Of a DNA stretch of 64,000 bases, positions 36,160 to 44,337 are shown in pieces; position 1 is the stretch's first letter; every line of letters begins with the position of its first letter. Both the position numbers and the translations under genes were made by a program. Source of the stretch: Chitinophagaceae bacterium (GTDB lineage Bacteria > Bacteroidota > Bacteroidia > Chitinophagales > Chitinophagaceae). The notes under the pieces were generated by a model, which did no database searches, had not been told where the DNA came from, and worked only from the letters and a program-made list of their open reading frames with translations. The stretch is taken from assembly GCA_017853575.1 (NCBI GenBank), contig JAFMJI010000002.1, positions 124,001 through 188,000 on the forward strand, in the 5' to 3' direction.

Positions 36160-37098
36160 TTAGTTACCTAAGTACAATTTATATATTTTTTCGGCTTCTT
36201 CCTGTGTTGGTTGGTTTACAGGACAAACTATTCTGAATCCAACGAACATACCGTCTGTTAGCCACCACCTGCTTTTGGGCAGCTGAGGATCTCTTTTATT
36301 CCAACTGGTCTGAGAAAATTGTCTGGACGTGGAACTTAACAATTTGCTTTCATCCAAATAAGATCCTCCACGGATGGTTCGAGGGTATCGGGAGGTGGGG
36401 ATGATTATTTTGTCTTTTTCTCCCTCTGTAGTTTTTTTTAAATAATCTGCATCATACTGATCCATGGTCCACTCTGCAACATTTCCCAGGATGTCGTATA
36501 AGCCCCATGGATTGGGCTTTTTCAATCCAACTTTTTGGTATTTATTGTTGCTGTTGGATTTAAACCAGGCGTATTGAGTAAGTCTTGATGCATCATTTCC
36601 AAAGAAATAATTTGTATTTGTTCCTGCTTTGCAGGCAAATTCCCATTCCGCTTCAGTTGGAAGGCGATAAAATTTTCCAGTTTTTTGGAAGAGCCATCTG
36701 CAAAACATCATAGCACCATCCACGCTCATACTGTTAACCGGGTATCCTCCCTCTTTCCCCATATTCCAACTGAGGTCGATATATTGAGGAGTCGGTCGGG
36801 TGATTGCATCAACCTTTGACCCTTGGGAAGTCTGTTCGTCTTTAAAAAAAATATCAAACTGATCATGGGTGATTTCAAAAGCACCAATCCAAAAGGGAGA
36901 TACAGTTATTTTTTTGGCAGGCTTTTCGTTTGTATTGACTGAGCTGTTGTTGCCCATTGTAAAACTTCCACCAGCCAATTGTATCATTTTTATAGTGAGT
37001 TCAGAGCCTGGAATGGCTATGTTTTCGGTTGAAATTGGTTGGGCGTTTGAATGTATCAGGAAGATGCAGCTTAATAGGGTAATAACAATTTTATTCAC
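36160..37098 (-). CDS. Exported formylglycine-generating-enzyme (SUMF1) family protein
   Basis: A 312-residue protein with a signal peptide (about residues 1-19, ending SNAQ) and one FGE-sulfatase domain. Signature stretches are GGSFTMGNNSS (43-53), YRLPTEAEWEFACKAGTNTNYFFG near residue 145, NPWGLYDILGNVAEWTMDQY near residue 198 and GFRIVCP near the end. True formylglycine-generating enzymes need a Cys pair near the C-terminus; I see only one in that region, and no sulfatase gene is nearby. A structural or carbohydrate-linked role is therefore as likely as cofactor formation. It starts with GTG (37096-37098) and precedes the Gfo/Idh/MocA gene. Confidence 0.82.
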   Translation of the reverse strand: MNKIVITLLSCIFLIHSNAQPISTENIAIPGSELTIKMIQLAGGSFTMGNNSSVNTNEKPAKKITVSPFWIGAFEITHDQFDIFFKDEQTSQGSKVDAITRPTPQYIDLSWNMGKEGGYPVNSMSVDGAMMFCRWLFQKTGKFYRLPTEAEWEFACKAGTNTNYFFGNDASRLTQYAWFKSNSNNKYQKVGLKKPNPWGLYDILGNVAEWTMDQYDADYLKKTTEGEKDKIIIPTSRYPRTIRGGSYLDESKLLSSTSRQFSQTSWNKRDPQLPKSRWWLTDGMFVGFRIVCPVNQPTQEEAEKIYKLYLGN

Positions 37099-37168
37099 TT
37101 AGAATGATTTGATGCAATTTTAAGTAAATTGTTACAAGTATTTAGTTGTTTACACAAAAATTGCTCAT

Positions 37169-38080
37169 ATGGAAAGAAGAGGTTTTATAAAAAGTTCATC
37201 ACTTGCTGGAATCGGTTTGCTTCCAGGATTTACTTCAATTGCACAAGAAAAGACGCAAGCAGCGAAACCATTTAATTTGAGTTATGCCTTTCATGATGGA
37301 ATGTTTTCTAATCATGGCGGTAAAGATTTTATCGACCAAATCAAATTTGCACATGACCAGGGCTTCAATGCAATTGAAGACAATGGAATGATGTCGAGAA
37401 CTCCAGAAATGCAGTCAAAAATTGGTGATACCCTTGCAAAACTTGGAATGCGGATGGGAGTTTTTGTGATCACATCAGACAACTGGCACTGGAAAACAAG
37501 TCTTGCTACAGGTAAACAAGAATATAAAGATTTGATTGTAAAAGATTGTACAAAGGCGATTGAAGTAGCAAAGCGTTGCAATGCCAAATGGGCAACAGTT
37601 GTTCCAGGAAACTATGATAGAACACTTCCTCCTGATATTCAAATGGCCAATGTAATTGAGGGTTTGAGATTGGGTACTGCAATATTGGAAAAAGCAGGCC
37701 TGGTGATGGTTTTAGAACCGTTGAGTGATAATCCGGATTTATTTTTACGTCATTCTACACAGACCTATATGGTTTGTAAAGCAGTGAACAGTAGTTCATG
37801 TAAGATCCTCTTTGACATGTATCATATGCAAAGAAATGAAGGAAATATCATTGCCAACCTTGACAGGTGCTGGGATGAAATTGGATATATTCAAATTGGT
37901 GATAATCCAGGTAGAAACGAGCCAACAACAGGTGAGATGAATTACAAGAATATTTTCAAACACATTCATCAAAAAGGGTTTACTGGAATACTCGGAATGG
38001 AACATGGTAATTCCATAAAAGGAAAAGAGGGTGAGCTCGCACTCATTAAAGCATATAGAGATTCAGATGATTTTCTTTAG
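37169..38080 (+). CDS. Sugar phosphate isomerase/epimerase-like TIM-barrel protein, twin-arginine signal
   Basis: A 303-residue TIM-barrel protein of the xylose-isomerase-like/hydroxypyruvate-isomerase-related group. A twin-arginine signal (MERRGFIKSSSLAG) leads the chain. Metal-binding positions of the fold are suggested by LEPLSDNP (Glu near residue 185), ILFDMYHMQRNEG near residue 213, QIGDNPGRNEPTTGEMNY near residue 240 and GMEHGNS near residue 280. It is divergent from the SUMF1-Gfo/Idh/MocA pair, with which it may act on the same exported sugar pathway. Its stop TAG overlaps the stop of the convergent outer-membrane protein gene by 4 bases. Confidence 0.85.
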   Translation: MERRGFIKSSSLAGIGLLPGFTSIAQEKTQAAKPFNLSYAFHDGMFSNHGGKDFIDQIKFAHDQGFNAIEDNGMMSRTPEMQSKIGDTLAKLGMRMGVFVITSDNWHWKTSLATGKQEYKDLIVKDCTKAIEVAKRCNAKWATVVPGNYDRTLPPDIQMANVIEGLRLGTAILEKAGLVMVLEPLSDNPDLFLRHSTQTYMVCKAVNSSSCKILFDMYHMQRNEGNIIANLDRCWDEIGYIQIGDNPGRNEPTTGEMNYKNIFKHIHQKGFTGILGMEHGNSIKGKEGELALIKAYRDSDDFL

Positions 38081-38844
38081 AGCTTAATTCCTAGTGATAT
38101 ACCCGCTCTGATTCCTGCCCATGGGCCTGTGAGGTTCAATTTGATATTGTTGGAACCTACCTCTGAACTTATGTTCACATTTGGGATGCTTACACTGTTT
38201 AAGCCGTCCCTGATGGATGTTTGTTCAGTTGAACTCAATGTAAACGAGCTGATGCCAGAGAGGGAGCCATTTCCTGTTCCGTAATGAGGTCCAAGGATCT
38301 GCCAATCCAGGCAAATATGTTTTCCAATTGACCATTGTGCACCTATTAATAATCCGTATGTGCTGGACTTCAAATCTCCTGAAAGGCTTATGTTATCTGT
38401 CCCTCCACCTGCTTTGTTAAAATCAATTTTTATTCCTTCGCCATGGAAACTACCGAATCTCATGAAGGGTGCTAAATAAAATCCTCTACCAAAGCCCTTT
38501 CTTCCAGGATACCATCTTAATTCTGGAGTGATAGCCGTATTTGAGATTAATAATTGGTCTAGTGTTTTCTGCATATTCGCATCTCCATTTGCAATGGAAA
38601 CAATGTTATCTTTTAATGGAATATTTCCCAAAGGCATTGTTCTGTAACCCAAGGCAACAGACAAATGTTTATTAACCACTCTTTCAAACTGCAAGCCATA
38701 ATTGGATATTGGCAGTGAAGTCAGGTTAATCTTGAAAAGATTTTTCTTCGGTATTGTTGAAGTCTGTTTTTCCTGTGCAGATGCGGATAGTAATATTATT
38801 GATAACATTCCAACAAGGAATGATCTGCTTAATCCAGTTTTCAT
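38077..38844 (-). CDS. Small outer-membrane beta-barrel protein, DUF3575-like
   Basis: A 255-residue protein with a signal peptide (about residues 1-24, ending ASAQ). Alternating hydrophobic strands follow, such as LFKINLTSLPISNYGLQFERVV, and the end WAGIRAGISLGIKL fits an outer-membrane barrel. The pattern KINLTSLPxxNYGLQFERV is typical of the DUF3575-type proteins of Bacteroidota. The function is unknown. I place the start at ATG 38844, which begins the signal peptide; the longer frame to 38907 would overlap pdxA. It follows pdxA by 34 bases. Confidence 0.78.
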   Translation of the reverse strand: MKTGLSRSFLVGMLSIILLSASAQEKQTSTIPKKNLFKINLTSLPISNYGLQFERVVNKHLSVALGYRTMPLGNIPLKDNIVSIANGDANMQKTLDQLLISNTAITPELRWYPGRKGFGRGFYLAPFMRFGSFHGEGIKIDFNKAGGGTDNISLSGDLKSSTYGLLIGAQWSIGKHICLDWQILGPHYGTGNGSLSGISSFTLSSTEQTSIRDGLNSVSIPNVNISSEVGSNNIKLNLTGPWAGIRAGISLGIKL

Positions 38845-38878
38845 AATGATCCTTTTGTTGAATTTAATGAAAAAAATG

Positions 38879-39964
38879 CTATTCCTCAATTTTTTCATCC
38901 ACTGCATTCGCGACTACATGTGAAGCAATTTTTTTCAGAGGATTTCTTCTCATTTCCTGGTAGTTGTTGCGGGTGTCAAATATGTCTATTGCTGAAAAAA
39001 TAGCTGCTCTAAAAGAGGATTCATCTGCAATGTTTTTTCCTGCTATATCAAAGGCAGTACCATGGTCTGGAGATGTTCTGATCGTGGGGATACCTGCTGT
39101 AAAATTGGTTCCTTCACCCAATGCGAGGGATTTAAAAGGAATCAATCCTTGGTCGTGGTACATGGCAAGCACAGCATCAAATTTTTCATGATTGCCTCTT
39201 GCAAAAAATGCATCAGCACTGTATGGGCCCATCACAATGCAATCATTTTTCTTAGATTCCAAAATGGCAGGTCGTATTATTTCTTTTTCTTCTTTGCCAA
39301 CCAGGCCTTCATCTCCTGCATGGGGATTTAATCCCAAAACAGCAATCCGAGGTCGCTCAACTCCGAAATCTTTTATCAGGCTATTTTTTAGGAGTTGTAT
39401 TTTTTTAATGATTTGTTCTTTGCTGATATTTTTTGCGACATCCATGATGGCAAGATGCTCTGTCAATAAAGCAACTTTCATGTTCTCAGAAATCATCAGC
39501 ATAAGTACATCATCTGCTTGTAATGCCTCTTTCAAAAATGGGGTATGTCCAGTGAAATTAAATTCACTGCTCTGCATGGTAAACTTGTTAAGCGGGGCAG
39601 TTACCAAAGCATCAATGCTTTTTTCCTTCAATGCTTTTACTGCTGCTTGTAATGATTTGACACCATATTTACCACCCGTTTCTGTCATTTGTCCGGGTAG
39701 GATTTCTACCTCTTCCTCCCAAACCGTAAAAATGTTCAGTTGTTTTGGGTTGGCTTTCGAAATTTCTTTGATGTTGGAGTAATTCAGGGTGAGTTCCGGG
39801 ATCGATTTTTTATAGAAATTGATCACTTTGTTTGATGCAAATACGACTGGTGTGCACAATTCAAGTATTCTGCTGTCAGAAAATGTTTTGATGATGATTT
39901 CTATGCCGATTCCATTTAAATCACCCACCGAAATGCCAACAACCGGTCTTTTTTGTTCACTCAT
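38879..39964 (-). CDS. pdxA: 4-hydroxythreonine-4-phosphate dehydrogenase
   Basis: NAD-dependent enzyme of the DXP-dependent pyridoxal phosphate pathway. The 361-residue length is slightly above the usual 330 because of a hydrophilic C-terminal tail. It begins VVGISVGDLNGIGIEIIIKTF. Metal-binding His residues are seen in TGHTPFLKEAL, NPHAGDEG, AMYHDQGLIPFK and RTSPDHGTAFDIAG. It has an exact -7 promoter (39988-39995) and is divergent from ksgA, an arrangement also known in Proteobacteria, where pdxA and ksgA are neighbours. Confidence 0.95.
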   Translation of the reverse strand: MSEQKRPVVGISVGDLNGIGIEIIIKTFSDSRILELCTPVVFASNKVINFYKKSIPELTLNYSNIKEISKANPKQLNIFTVWEEEVEILPGQMTETGGKYGVKSLQAAVKALKEKSIDALVTAPLNKFTMQSSEFNFTGHTPFLKEALQADDVLMLMISENMKVALLTEHLAIMDVAKNISKEQIIKKIQLLKNSLIKDFGVERPRIAVLGLNPHAGDEGLVGKEEKEIIRPAILESKKNDCIVMGPYSADAFFARGNHEKFDAVLAMYHDQGLIPFKSLALGEGTNFTAGIPTIRTSPDHGTAFDIAGKNIADESSFRAAIFSAIDIFDTRNNYQEMRRNPLKKIASHVVANAVDEKIEE

Positions 39965-39987
39965 ATATCCACTTTAGCTTGAAGCGA

Positions 39988-39995
39988 CAAAGGTA
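39988..39995 (-). promoter_or_regulatory. -7 promoter element (TACCTTTG) for pdxA
   Basis: Exact consensus on the minus strand, 23 bases before the pdxA ATG. It lies only 23 bases from the divergent ksgA element, so the two polymerase sites overlap. Confidence 0.65.
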
Positions 39996-40018
39996 GGGAT
40001 AATGGCTAATCTTTATTG

Positions 40019-40026
40019 TAATTTTG
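40019..40026 (+). promoter_or_regulatory. -7 promoter element (TAATTTTG) for ksgA
   Basis: Exact consensus with 7 bases to the ksgA ATG, giving a predicted leader of only a few bases. Confidence 0.65.
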
Positions 40027-40033
40027 TCCTCTC

Positions 40034-40786
40034 ATGTTGACGCTGAAGAAATCATTGGGGCAGCATTTTTTGAAGGACGAATCTGTTTGTATTCGTATTG
40101 TGGAAGCATTGCAGGAGCAGCCATTTCAGCAATTGTTGGAAGTGGGGCCTGGTGGAGGAGCCTTGACAAAATACTTGATAAAAATACCCTCTGTTGATTT
40201 TAAACTTGTTGAGATAGACCAGGAAAAAATTGATTATATATCGACTACTTATCCAACTTTAAAGAACAATGTCATTGCCGGAAGTATTTTGGACATTGAG
40301 TGTCCATTTAAATCAACATTCACTTTGATTGGAAACTTCCCTTACAATATTTCAACACAAATAGTTTTCAAAGTAATTGATTGGCGTGAGCAAATTCAAA
40401 CAATGGTTGGAATGTTTCAAAAAGAAGTTGCAGTAAGAATTTGTGCCGGACCGGGATCAAAGGATTATGGAATCATAAGTGTAATTGCTCAGGCTTATTT
40501 TGATACAACCTATTTGTTTGATGTAGATGAATCCTCTTTTAATCCACCCCCAAAAGTGAAGAGCGGAGTGATCAGAATGTTTTACAAGGGTAATCCATAT
40601 GAAATCTCTAATCATCATAAATTTAAAAACCTAGTAAAGACCGCATTTGCACAAAGACGAAAGCAATTGCGAAATCCTTTGAAACCATATTTTGAAAAAG
40701 ATTTTTTGAGCCAAGAAATATTTACAAAACGTGCTGAGCAACTTTCTGTAGCTGATTTTGTTTATTTGTTAAATCACATGAAATGA
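40034..40786 (+). CDS. ksgA: 16S rRNA dimethyladenosine transferase
   Basis: Dimethylates two adjacent adenosines in the 3' end hairpin of 16S rRNA during small-subunit maturation, using S-adenosylmethionine. The 250-residue protein has [12 protein letters not shown] (5-16), the SAM motif [15 protein letters not shown] (34-48) and the catalytic NFPYNIST near residue 105 (Phe for the commoner Leu). The C-terminal [16 protein letters not shown] is standard. It overlaps the dehydrogenase gene downstream by 4 bases (ATGA). Confidence 0.96.
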   Translation: MLTLKKSLGQHFLKDESVCIRIVEALQEQPFQQLLEVGPGGGALTKYLIKIPSVDFKLVEIDQEKIDYISTTYPTLKNNVIAGSILDIECPFKSTFTLIGNFPYNISTQIVFKVIDWREQIQTMVGMFQKEVAVRICAGPGSKDYGIISVIAQAYFDTTYLFDVDESSFNPPPKVKSGVIRMFYKGNPYEISNHHKFKNLVKTAFAQRRKQLRNPLKPYFEKDFLSQEIFTKRAEQLSVADFVYLLNHMK

Positions 40787-41718
40787 AAAAAGTGTTGATT
40801 ACTGCATACGCACATCCAGCATTGAAAGAGCAGCTTGCTGCCAAAGGATATTTGGTTGATGTGAATGAAAAGATCAATTATCAAGATTTAAAAAATATTG
40901 TTGGAGCATATGAAGGGCTCATTATTACAACCAGATTAAACATTGATCGTTCAATGATCGATGCTGCTCAACAATTGAAATGGATTGGAAGATTGGGGAG
41001 CGGAATGGAAATTGTTGATGTGGAATATGCCAAAACAAAAGGGATTGAATGTATTAGCAGTCCAGAAGGCAATCGAGATGCGGTTGGAGAACATGCACTG
41101 GGTATGTTGTTGTCACTCATGCACCACATAGATAGATCTCATCGAGAAGTGACGGAAGGGAAGTGGATTCGGGATGGAAACAGGGGTACGGAGTTGGGGG
41201 GGAAAACCGTTGGTATCATCGGGTATGGGAATACTGGATCTGCATTTGCAAAACTCTTGGATGCATTTGGTGTCATTGTATTGGCCTATGATAAATATAG
41301 AGTTGGCTTTTCAAATGGACATGTGAGGGAAGCATCTTTGGAGCAAATTCAATTGCATGCTGATGTAATAAGTTTACATCTTCCATTAAATGATGAAACG
41401 TTTCATTTTGCTGATTCAGGATTTTTTAGCCAATTGAAACGCACACCATTTTTTTTGAATACTTCCCGAGGTGCATTGGTAGATACAGGGGCCTTGATAT
41501 CTGCATTGGACGCAAATCAGATTTCAGGAGCAGGCTTGGATGTACTTGAAAATGAAGATCTTGCATCTTATCATCCACATGAAAAAGAGATGTTGGGAAA
41601 TATATTAAAAAGAAATAATACCATTGTTACACCGCATATTGCTGGTTACAGCCATGAGGCATTATTGAAAATGGCAACCACAGTTCTAGAAAAGCTGGAG
41701 CCTTTGCTTGGTCATTGA
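40783..41718 (+). CDS. D-isomer-specific 2-hydroxyacid dehydrogenase
   Basis: A 311-residue NAD-dependent dehydrogenase of the family that includes phosphoglycerate and hydroxypyruvate/glyoxylate reductases. The NAD motif [24 protein letters not shown] lies near residues 140-163. The catalytic residues of the family appear as Arg in [13 protein letters not shown] near residue 228, Glu in GLDVLENE near residue 255 and His in [12 protein letters not shown] near residue 284. There is no C-terminal ACT domain, so it is the short form; substrate not shown. It is coupled to ksgA by a 4-base overlap. Confidence 0.88.
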   Translation: MKKVLITAYAHPALKEQLAAKGYLVDVNEKINYQDLKNIVGAYEGLIITTRLNIDRSMIDAAQQLKWIGRLGSGMEIVDVEYAKTKGIECISSPEGNRDAVGEHALGMLLSLMHHIDRSHREVTEGKWIRDGNRGTELGGKTVGIIGYGNTGSAFAKLLDAFGVIVLAYDKYRVGFSNGHVREASLEQIQLHADVISLHLPLNDETFHFADSGFFSQLKRTPFFLNTSRGALVDTGALISALDANQISGAGLDVLENEDLASYHPHEKEMLGNILKRNNTIVTPHIAGYSHEALLKMATTVLEKLEPLLGH

Positions 41719-41733
41719 TTTCTGGAATTTTTG

Positions 41734-41741
41734 TAACTTTG
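41734..41741 (+). promoter_or_regulatory. -7 promoter element (TAACTTTG) for greA
   Basis: Exact consensus, 68 bases before the greA ATG. It lies just 6 bases upstream of the hairpin at 41748, so transcripts would begin almost at the hairpin. Confidence 0.65.
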
Positions 41742-41747
41742 CATCAC

Positions 41748-41787
41748 AGCAACGCCCCAGATTTCTCTGAGGCGTTGCTATTTTTTT
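41748..41787 (+). terminator. Intrinsic-terminator-like hairpin in the greA leader
   Basis: Nine-pair arms AGCAACGCC (41748-41756) and GGCGTTGCT (41771-41779), with an inner CAG-CTG pairing, are followed by A and seven T residues. It lies between the greA promoter element and the greA start. It can end read-through from the ksgA-dehydrogenase operon, and should also stop part of the greA transcripts. Confidence 0.8.
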
Positions 41788-41809
41788 CAAACCCAACTAA
41801 ACGGATATT

Positions 41810-42280
41810 ATGAGCGTAATGTATGTAACCAAGGAAACCCTCGAGCTAATGAAGGCTGAGCTTCACAAAATGAAGACAGTTGAAAGGCCTGCTGCTTCCA
41901 AGGCTATTGCTGAGGCCAGAGAGAAGGGCGATTTGAAAGAAAATGCAGAGTATGATGCAGCCAAAGAAGCACAAGGTTTGTTGGAGGCTAGAATTTCCAG
42001 AATGGAGTCCGAATTGGCCAATGCACGCATCTTGGATGCATCTGAAATTGACACTTCTAAAGTATCCATCCTTACGAAAGTGACCATCACCAACAAGGCA
42101 ACAAAAAAATCTATGACATATCAAATCGTTTCTGAGAAAGAGGCAGATTTGAAATTGCAAAAGATTTCGGTTACTTCTCCTATCGGAAAAGGGTTGCTTG
42201 GCAAAAAAGTTGGAGATGAAGCAGAAATTCAAGCACCGAACGGGAAGATTGTTTTTACGATTGATCAAATCTCCATTTAA
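41810..42280 (+). CDS. greA: Transcription elongation factor GreA
   Basis: Rescues backtracked RNA polymerase by stimulating cleavage of the nascent RNA through its secondary channel. The 156-residue protein has the N-terminal coiled coil (about residues 5-75), with the acidic tip in EAREKGDLKENAEYDAAKEAQ that carries the catalytic Asp and Glu. The C-terminal FKBP-like domain includes SPIGKGLLGKKVGDEAEIQAPNG. Length is standard. An unusual leader with a terminator-like hairpin precedes it. The HIT gene starts 2 bases after it. Confidence 0.96.
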   Translation: MSVMYVTKETLELMKAELHKMKTVERPAASKAIAEAREKGDLKENAEYDAAKEAQGLLEARISRMESELANARILDASEIDTSKVSILTKVTITNKATKKSMTYQIVSEKEADLKLQKISVTSPIGKGLLGKKVGDEAEIQAPNGKIVFTIDQISI

Positions 42281-42282
42281 AC

Positions 42283-42678
42283 ATGGCAAGTATATTTTCT
42301 AAAATCATCCAGGGGGAAATTCCTTCATATAAAATTGCCGAAAACGAACAATTCTATGCATTCCTGGATGTATTTCCTCTTGTTCATGGTCATACACTTG
42401 TGGTACCCAAAATAGAGACAGATTATATTTTTGATTTAAGTGAACAAGAATTAAAAGAAATTCTTCTGTTTGCTCAGCCCATTGCAAAAGCCATTGAAAA
42501 AGCTTTTCCATGCAAACGTTGTGGGATGTCAGTTATTGGATTAGAAGTGCCGCATGCGCATATTCACTTGGTGCCAATCAATTCTGCAGATGACCTGAAT
42601 TTTACCAGACCCAAACTTAAACCTACTCAGGAAGAGTTGAAGTCGGCACAAAATGCAATTCTGTCTATTCTTGCCTGA
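42283..42678 (+). CDS. HIT-family nucleotide-binding hydrolase
   Basis: A 131-residue histidine-triad protein; relatives cleave nucleoside phosphoramidates or dinucleoside polyphosphates. The start SIFSKIIQGEIPSYKIAENEQFYAFLDVFP and the triad VPHAHIHLVP (about residues 90-99) are diagnostic. It is co-transcribed with greA. Its TGA abuts the TAA of the convergent ruvC gene directly. Confidence 0.94.
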   Translation: MASIFSKIIQGEIPSYKIAENEQFYAFLDVFPLVHGHTLVVPKIETDYIFDLSEQELKEILLFAQPIAKAIEKAFPCKRCGMSVIGLEVPHAHIHLVPINSADDLNFTRPKLKPTQEELKSAQNAILSILA

Positions 42679-43269
42679 TTATCTTTTTCCTACTCTTTCC
42701 GGATGTTGTTGAACAAAAGCTGCCCAGCTGGAAGTTGATTTCTTGGATGATTTTCTCTTTGGTGTTGGCTTGGGTATTGGAATGCCATGTCCATTGAAAT
42801 GATGACATACAGCAACAGCAAGGGCATCAGAAGCATCAAAATATTTAATGGTATTTTTCAGCCGCATAATATTATTGAGCAATTTCCAAATTTGTTCTTT
42901 GGTTGCGTTTCCATTTCCAGTGATTGATTGTTTCACTTTTTTAGGTGAGTATTCTGCTACTTCAACACGATTCGACATCGCAACCGCAATTGCTACTCCT
43001 TGTGCTCTTCCAAGCTTTAGCATGCTCTGTACATTTTTCCCAAAAAACGGAGCTTCAATCGCCATCGCATCAGGTTGGTACTTGTCGATCAGCTGCTGAA
43101 TTGTTTGGTTGATGATGCCCAGTCTTTCAAACATGTCTTTTTTACTGTTCAATTTGACTACATCCATCTCCAGCATTTCGATTTGACTGCCCTTGGTTTG
43201 AATAATACTGAATCCCATGATAACAGTTCCTGGGTCGATTCCTAAAATAATTCTACTTTTCAGGTTCAA
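42679..43269 (-). CDS. ruvC: Holliday junction endonuclease RuvC
   Basis: Cuts Holliday junctions symmetrically at the end of recombination, with RuvA and RuvB. The 196-residue protein has ILGIDPGT (catalytic Asp12), AIEAPFF (catalytic Glu near residue 74) and DASDALAVAVCHH, with the last acidic pair near residue 144. The C-terminal tail of about 40 residues is basic and Ser-rich. No ATG is available before the conserved core; I choose TTG at 43269, since other upstream TTG codons (up to 43320) lie on or before the promoter element at 43297-43304. ruvB is in this window (52199) but ruvA is not adjacent to either. Confidence 0.93.
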   Translation of the reverse strand: MNLKSRIILGIDPGTVIMGFSIIQTKGSQIEMLEMDVVKLNSKKDMFERLGIINQTIQQLIDKYQPDAMAIEAPFFGKNVQSMLKLGRAQGVAIAVAMSNRVEVAEYSPKKVKQSITGNGNATKEQIWKLLNNIMRLKNTIKYFDASDALAVAVCHHFNGHGIPIPKPTPKRKSSKKSTSSWAAFVQQHPERVGKR

Positions 43270-43285
43270 GAGAAGTTTATTAAAA

Positions 43286-44284
43286 GTGAGATTAAACAAA
43301 AATATCAAATTAATTATCAATTATGGACTAGCCCCCTTGCTGCTTGTCTTGATCGGATATCATTTGACGAATGAATTATTTGCCAGGCCAACATTTGAAG
43401 AGGACGTTCTATCAATCAAAAACCATATTTACAAGAATGGAATTGGACTATTGGCAATTGCTGTTTTTCTTATGATGTTGCAGTGGTTGACAGAGGCATA
43501 TAAATGGAAAATGTTGATGTCTTCATCTCTGAATCTAAATTGGAGGACATCTTTACAAATGATTTTCACCGGGTTATCTTTTTCTTTTATTACACCTTTT
43601 AAATCAGGTGAATTTATTGGAAGGGTCATGTATTTGCCAACACATAAAAGAGCAATTGGGACTACTTATACTTTTTATAGCAGCATCATTCAGTTTACTG
43701 TTTATAGTTTGCTTGGTGCATTGTCTTTATGGATGCTGGATTTAGATCACCTATTGTTGAAAATTCCAGCCTCATTTACAAGCGGGATCTTGTTTTTAAA
43801 ATCCATCTCACTTTTTATTCCAATTGTATGTTTAATATTTTTTATCACAAAACGACTTTTCATTCATTTTTTTCTTTCCTTCAACTTGTTAAAAAAATTT
43901 ACTCCTATTGCACAAGAGTTTTTATCAATTAAGCCAAGCCGCACAGCAATGGTATTCGGTCTAACTTTCTTGAAATGTTTCATTTTTATTCTAGAATATT
44001 GGCTGATATTTAAATGGCTAGGAGTTGAACTTTCTATTTCTCAGGTTTTTATGGGGGTGTCAATCATGGTATTTGCCCTTGCGGTAATGCCAACCATTTC
44101 ATTTATAGAAATTGGACTTCGTTGGGAATTTTCATTTGTTATTTTCTCTGCTTTTACACAGAACCTTGTTGGGGTAACAATAGGTACAACCATCGTTTGG
44201 CTACTGAATATTGTTCTGCCAGCTATTATTGGTGCTTTCTGGCTTTTGTTTCGAAATCAGGTATATATATCTGATGTGGAGTAA
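43286..44284 (+). CDS. Lysylphosphatidylglycerol synthase-like membrane protein (UPF0104 type)
   Basis: A 332-residue integral membrane protein with about eight hydrophobic segments, resembling the membrane part of lysylphosphatidylglycerol synthases (flippase-like UPF0104 family) without the aminoacyl-transferase domain. Typical stretches are YKWKMLMSS, then FTGLSFSFITPFKSGEFIGRVMYL and PTISFIEIGLRWEF near residue 265. The frame extends back to an ATG at 43217, deep inside ruvC. GTG 43286 gives an N-terminus (VRLNKNIKLIINYGLAP) more like a membrane protein and avoids a long overlap with ruvC. The cargo, if any, is unknown. Confidence 0.78.
   Translation: MRLNKNIKLIINYGLAPLLLVLIGYHLTNELFARPTFEEDVLSIKNHIYKNGIGLLAIAVFLMMLQWLTEAYKWKMLMSSSLNLNWRTSLQMIFTGLSFSFITPFKSGEFIGRVMYLPTHKRAIGTTYTFYSSIIQFTVYSLLGALSLWMLDLDHLLLKIPASFTSGILFLKSISLFIPIVCLIFFITKRLFIHFFLSFNLLKKFTPIAQEFLSIKPSRTAMVFGLTFLKCFIFILEYWLIFKWLGVELSISQVFMGVSIMVFALAVMPTISFIEIGLRWEFSFVIFSAFTQNLVGVTIGTTIVWLLNIVLPAIIGAFWLLFRNQVYISDVE
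43297..43304 (-). promoter_or_regulatory. -7 promoter element (TATTTTTG) for ruvC
   Basis: Exact consensus on the minus strand, 27 bases before the TTG chosen for ruvC. It lies inside codons 4-7 of the divergent membrane-protein gene, so the two 5' ends overlap. Confidence 0.6.
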
Positions 44285-44325
44285 AAAGTTAACCATGTGG
44301 TTGCTTGTTTGCTGAATAAGCATTC

Positions 44326-44333
44326 TATCTTTG
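44326..44333 (+). promoter_or_regulatory. -7 promoter element (TATCTTTG) for the DUF3108 gene
   Basis: Exact consensus with only 1 base before ATG 44335 and 4 before ATG 44338. If transcription begins about 4 bases after the element, the second ATG is the 5' end of the mRNA. A CTTG at 44304-44307 is a possible -33 partner. Confidence 0.65.
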
Positions 44334-44337
44334 TATG

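Noticed and set aside
39192-39782. Open frame of about 196 codons on the plus strand
   Set aside because: It lies fully inside pdxA on the other strand and its product has no domain-like character; pdxA is certain.
43217-43285. ATG start at 43217 for the UPF0104-type membrane protein
   Set aside because: It would overlap ruvC coding sequence by about 50 bases and adds a non-typical N-terminus; GTG 43286 is preferred, though not proven.
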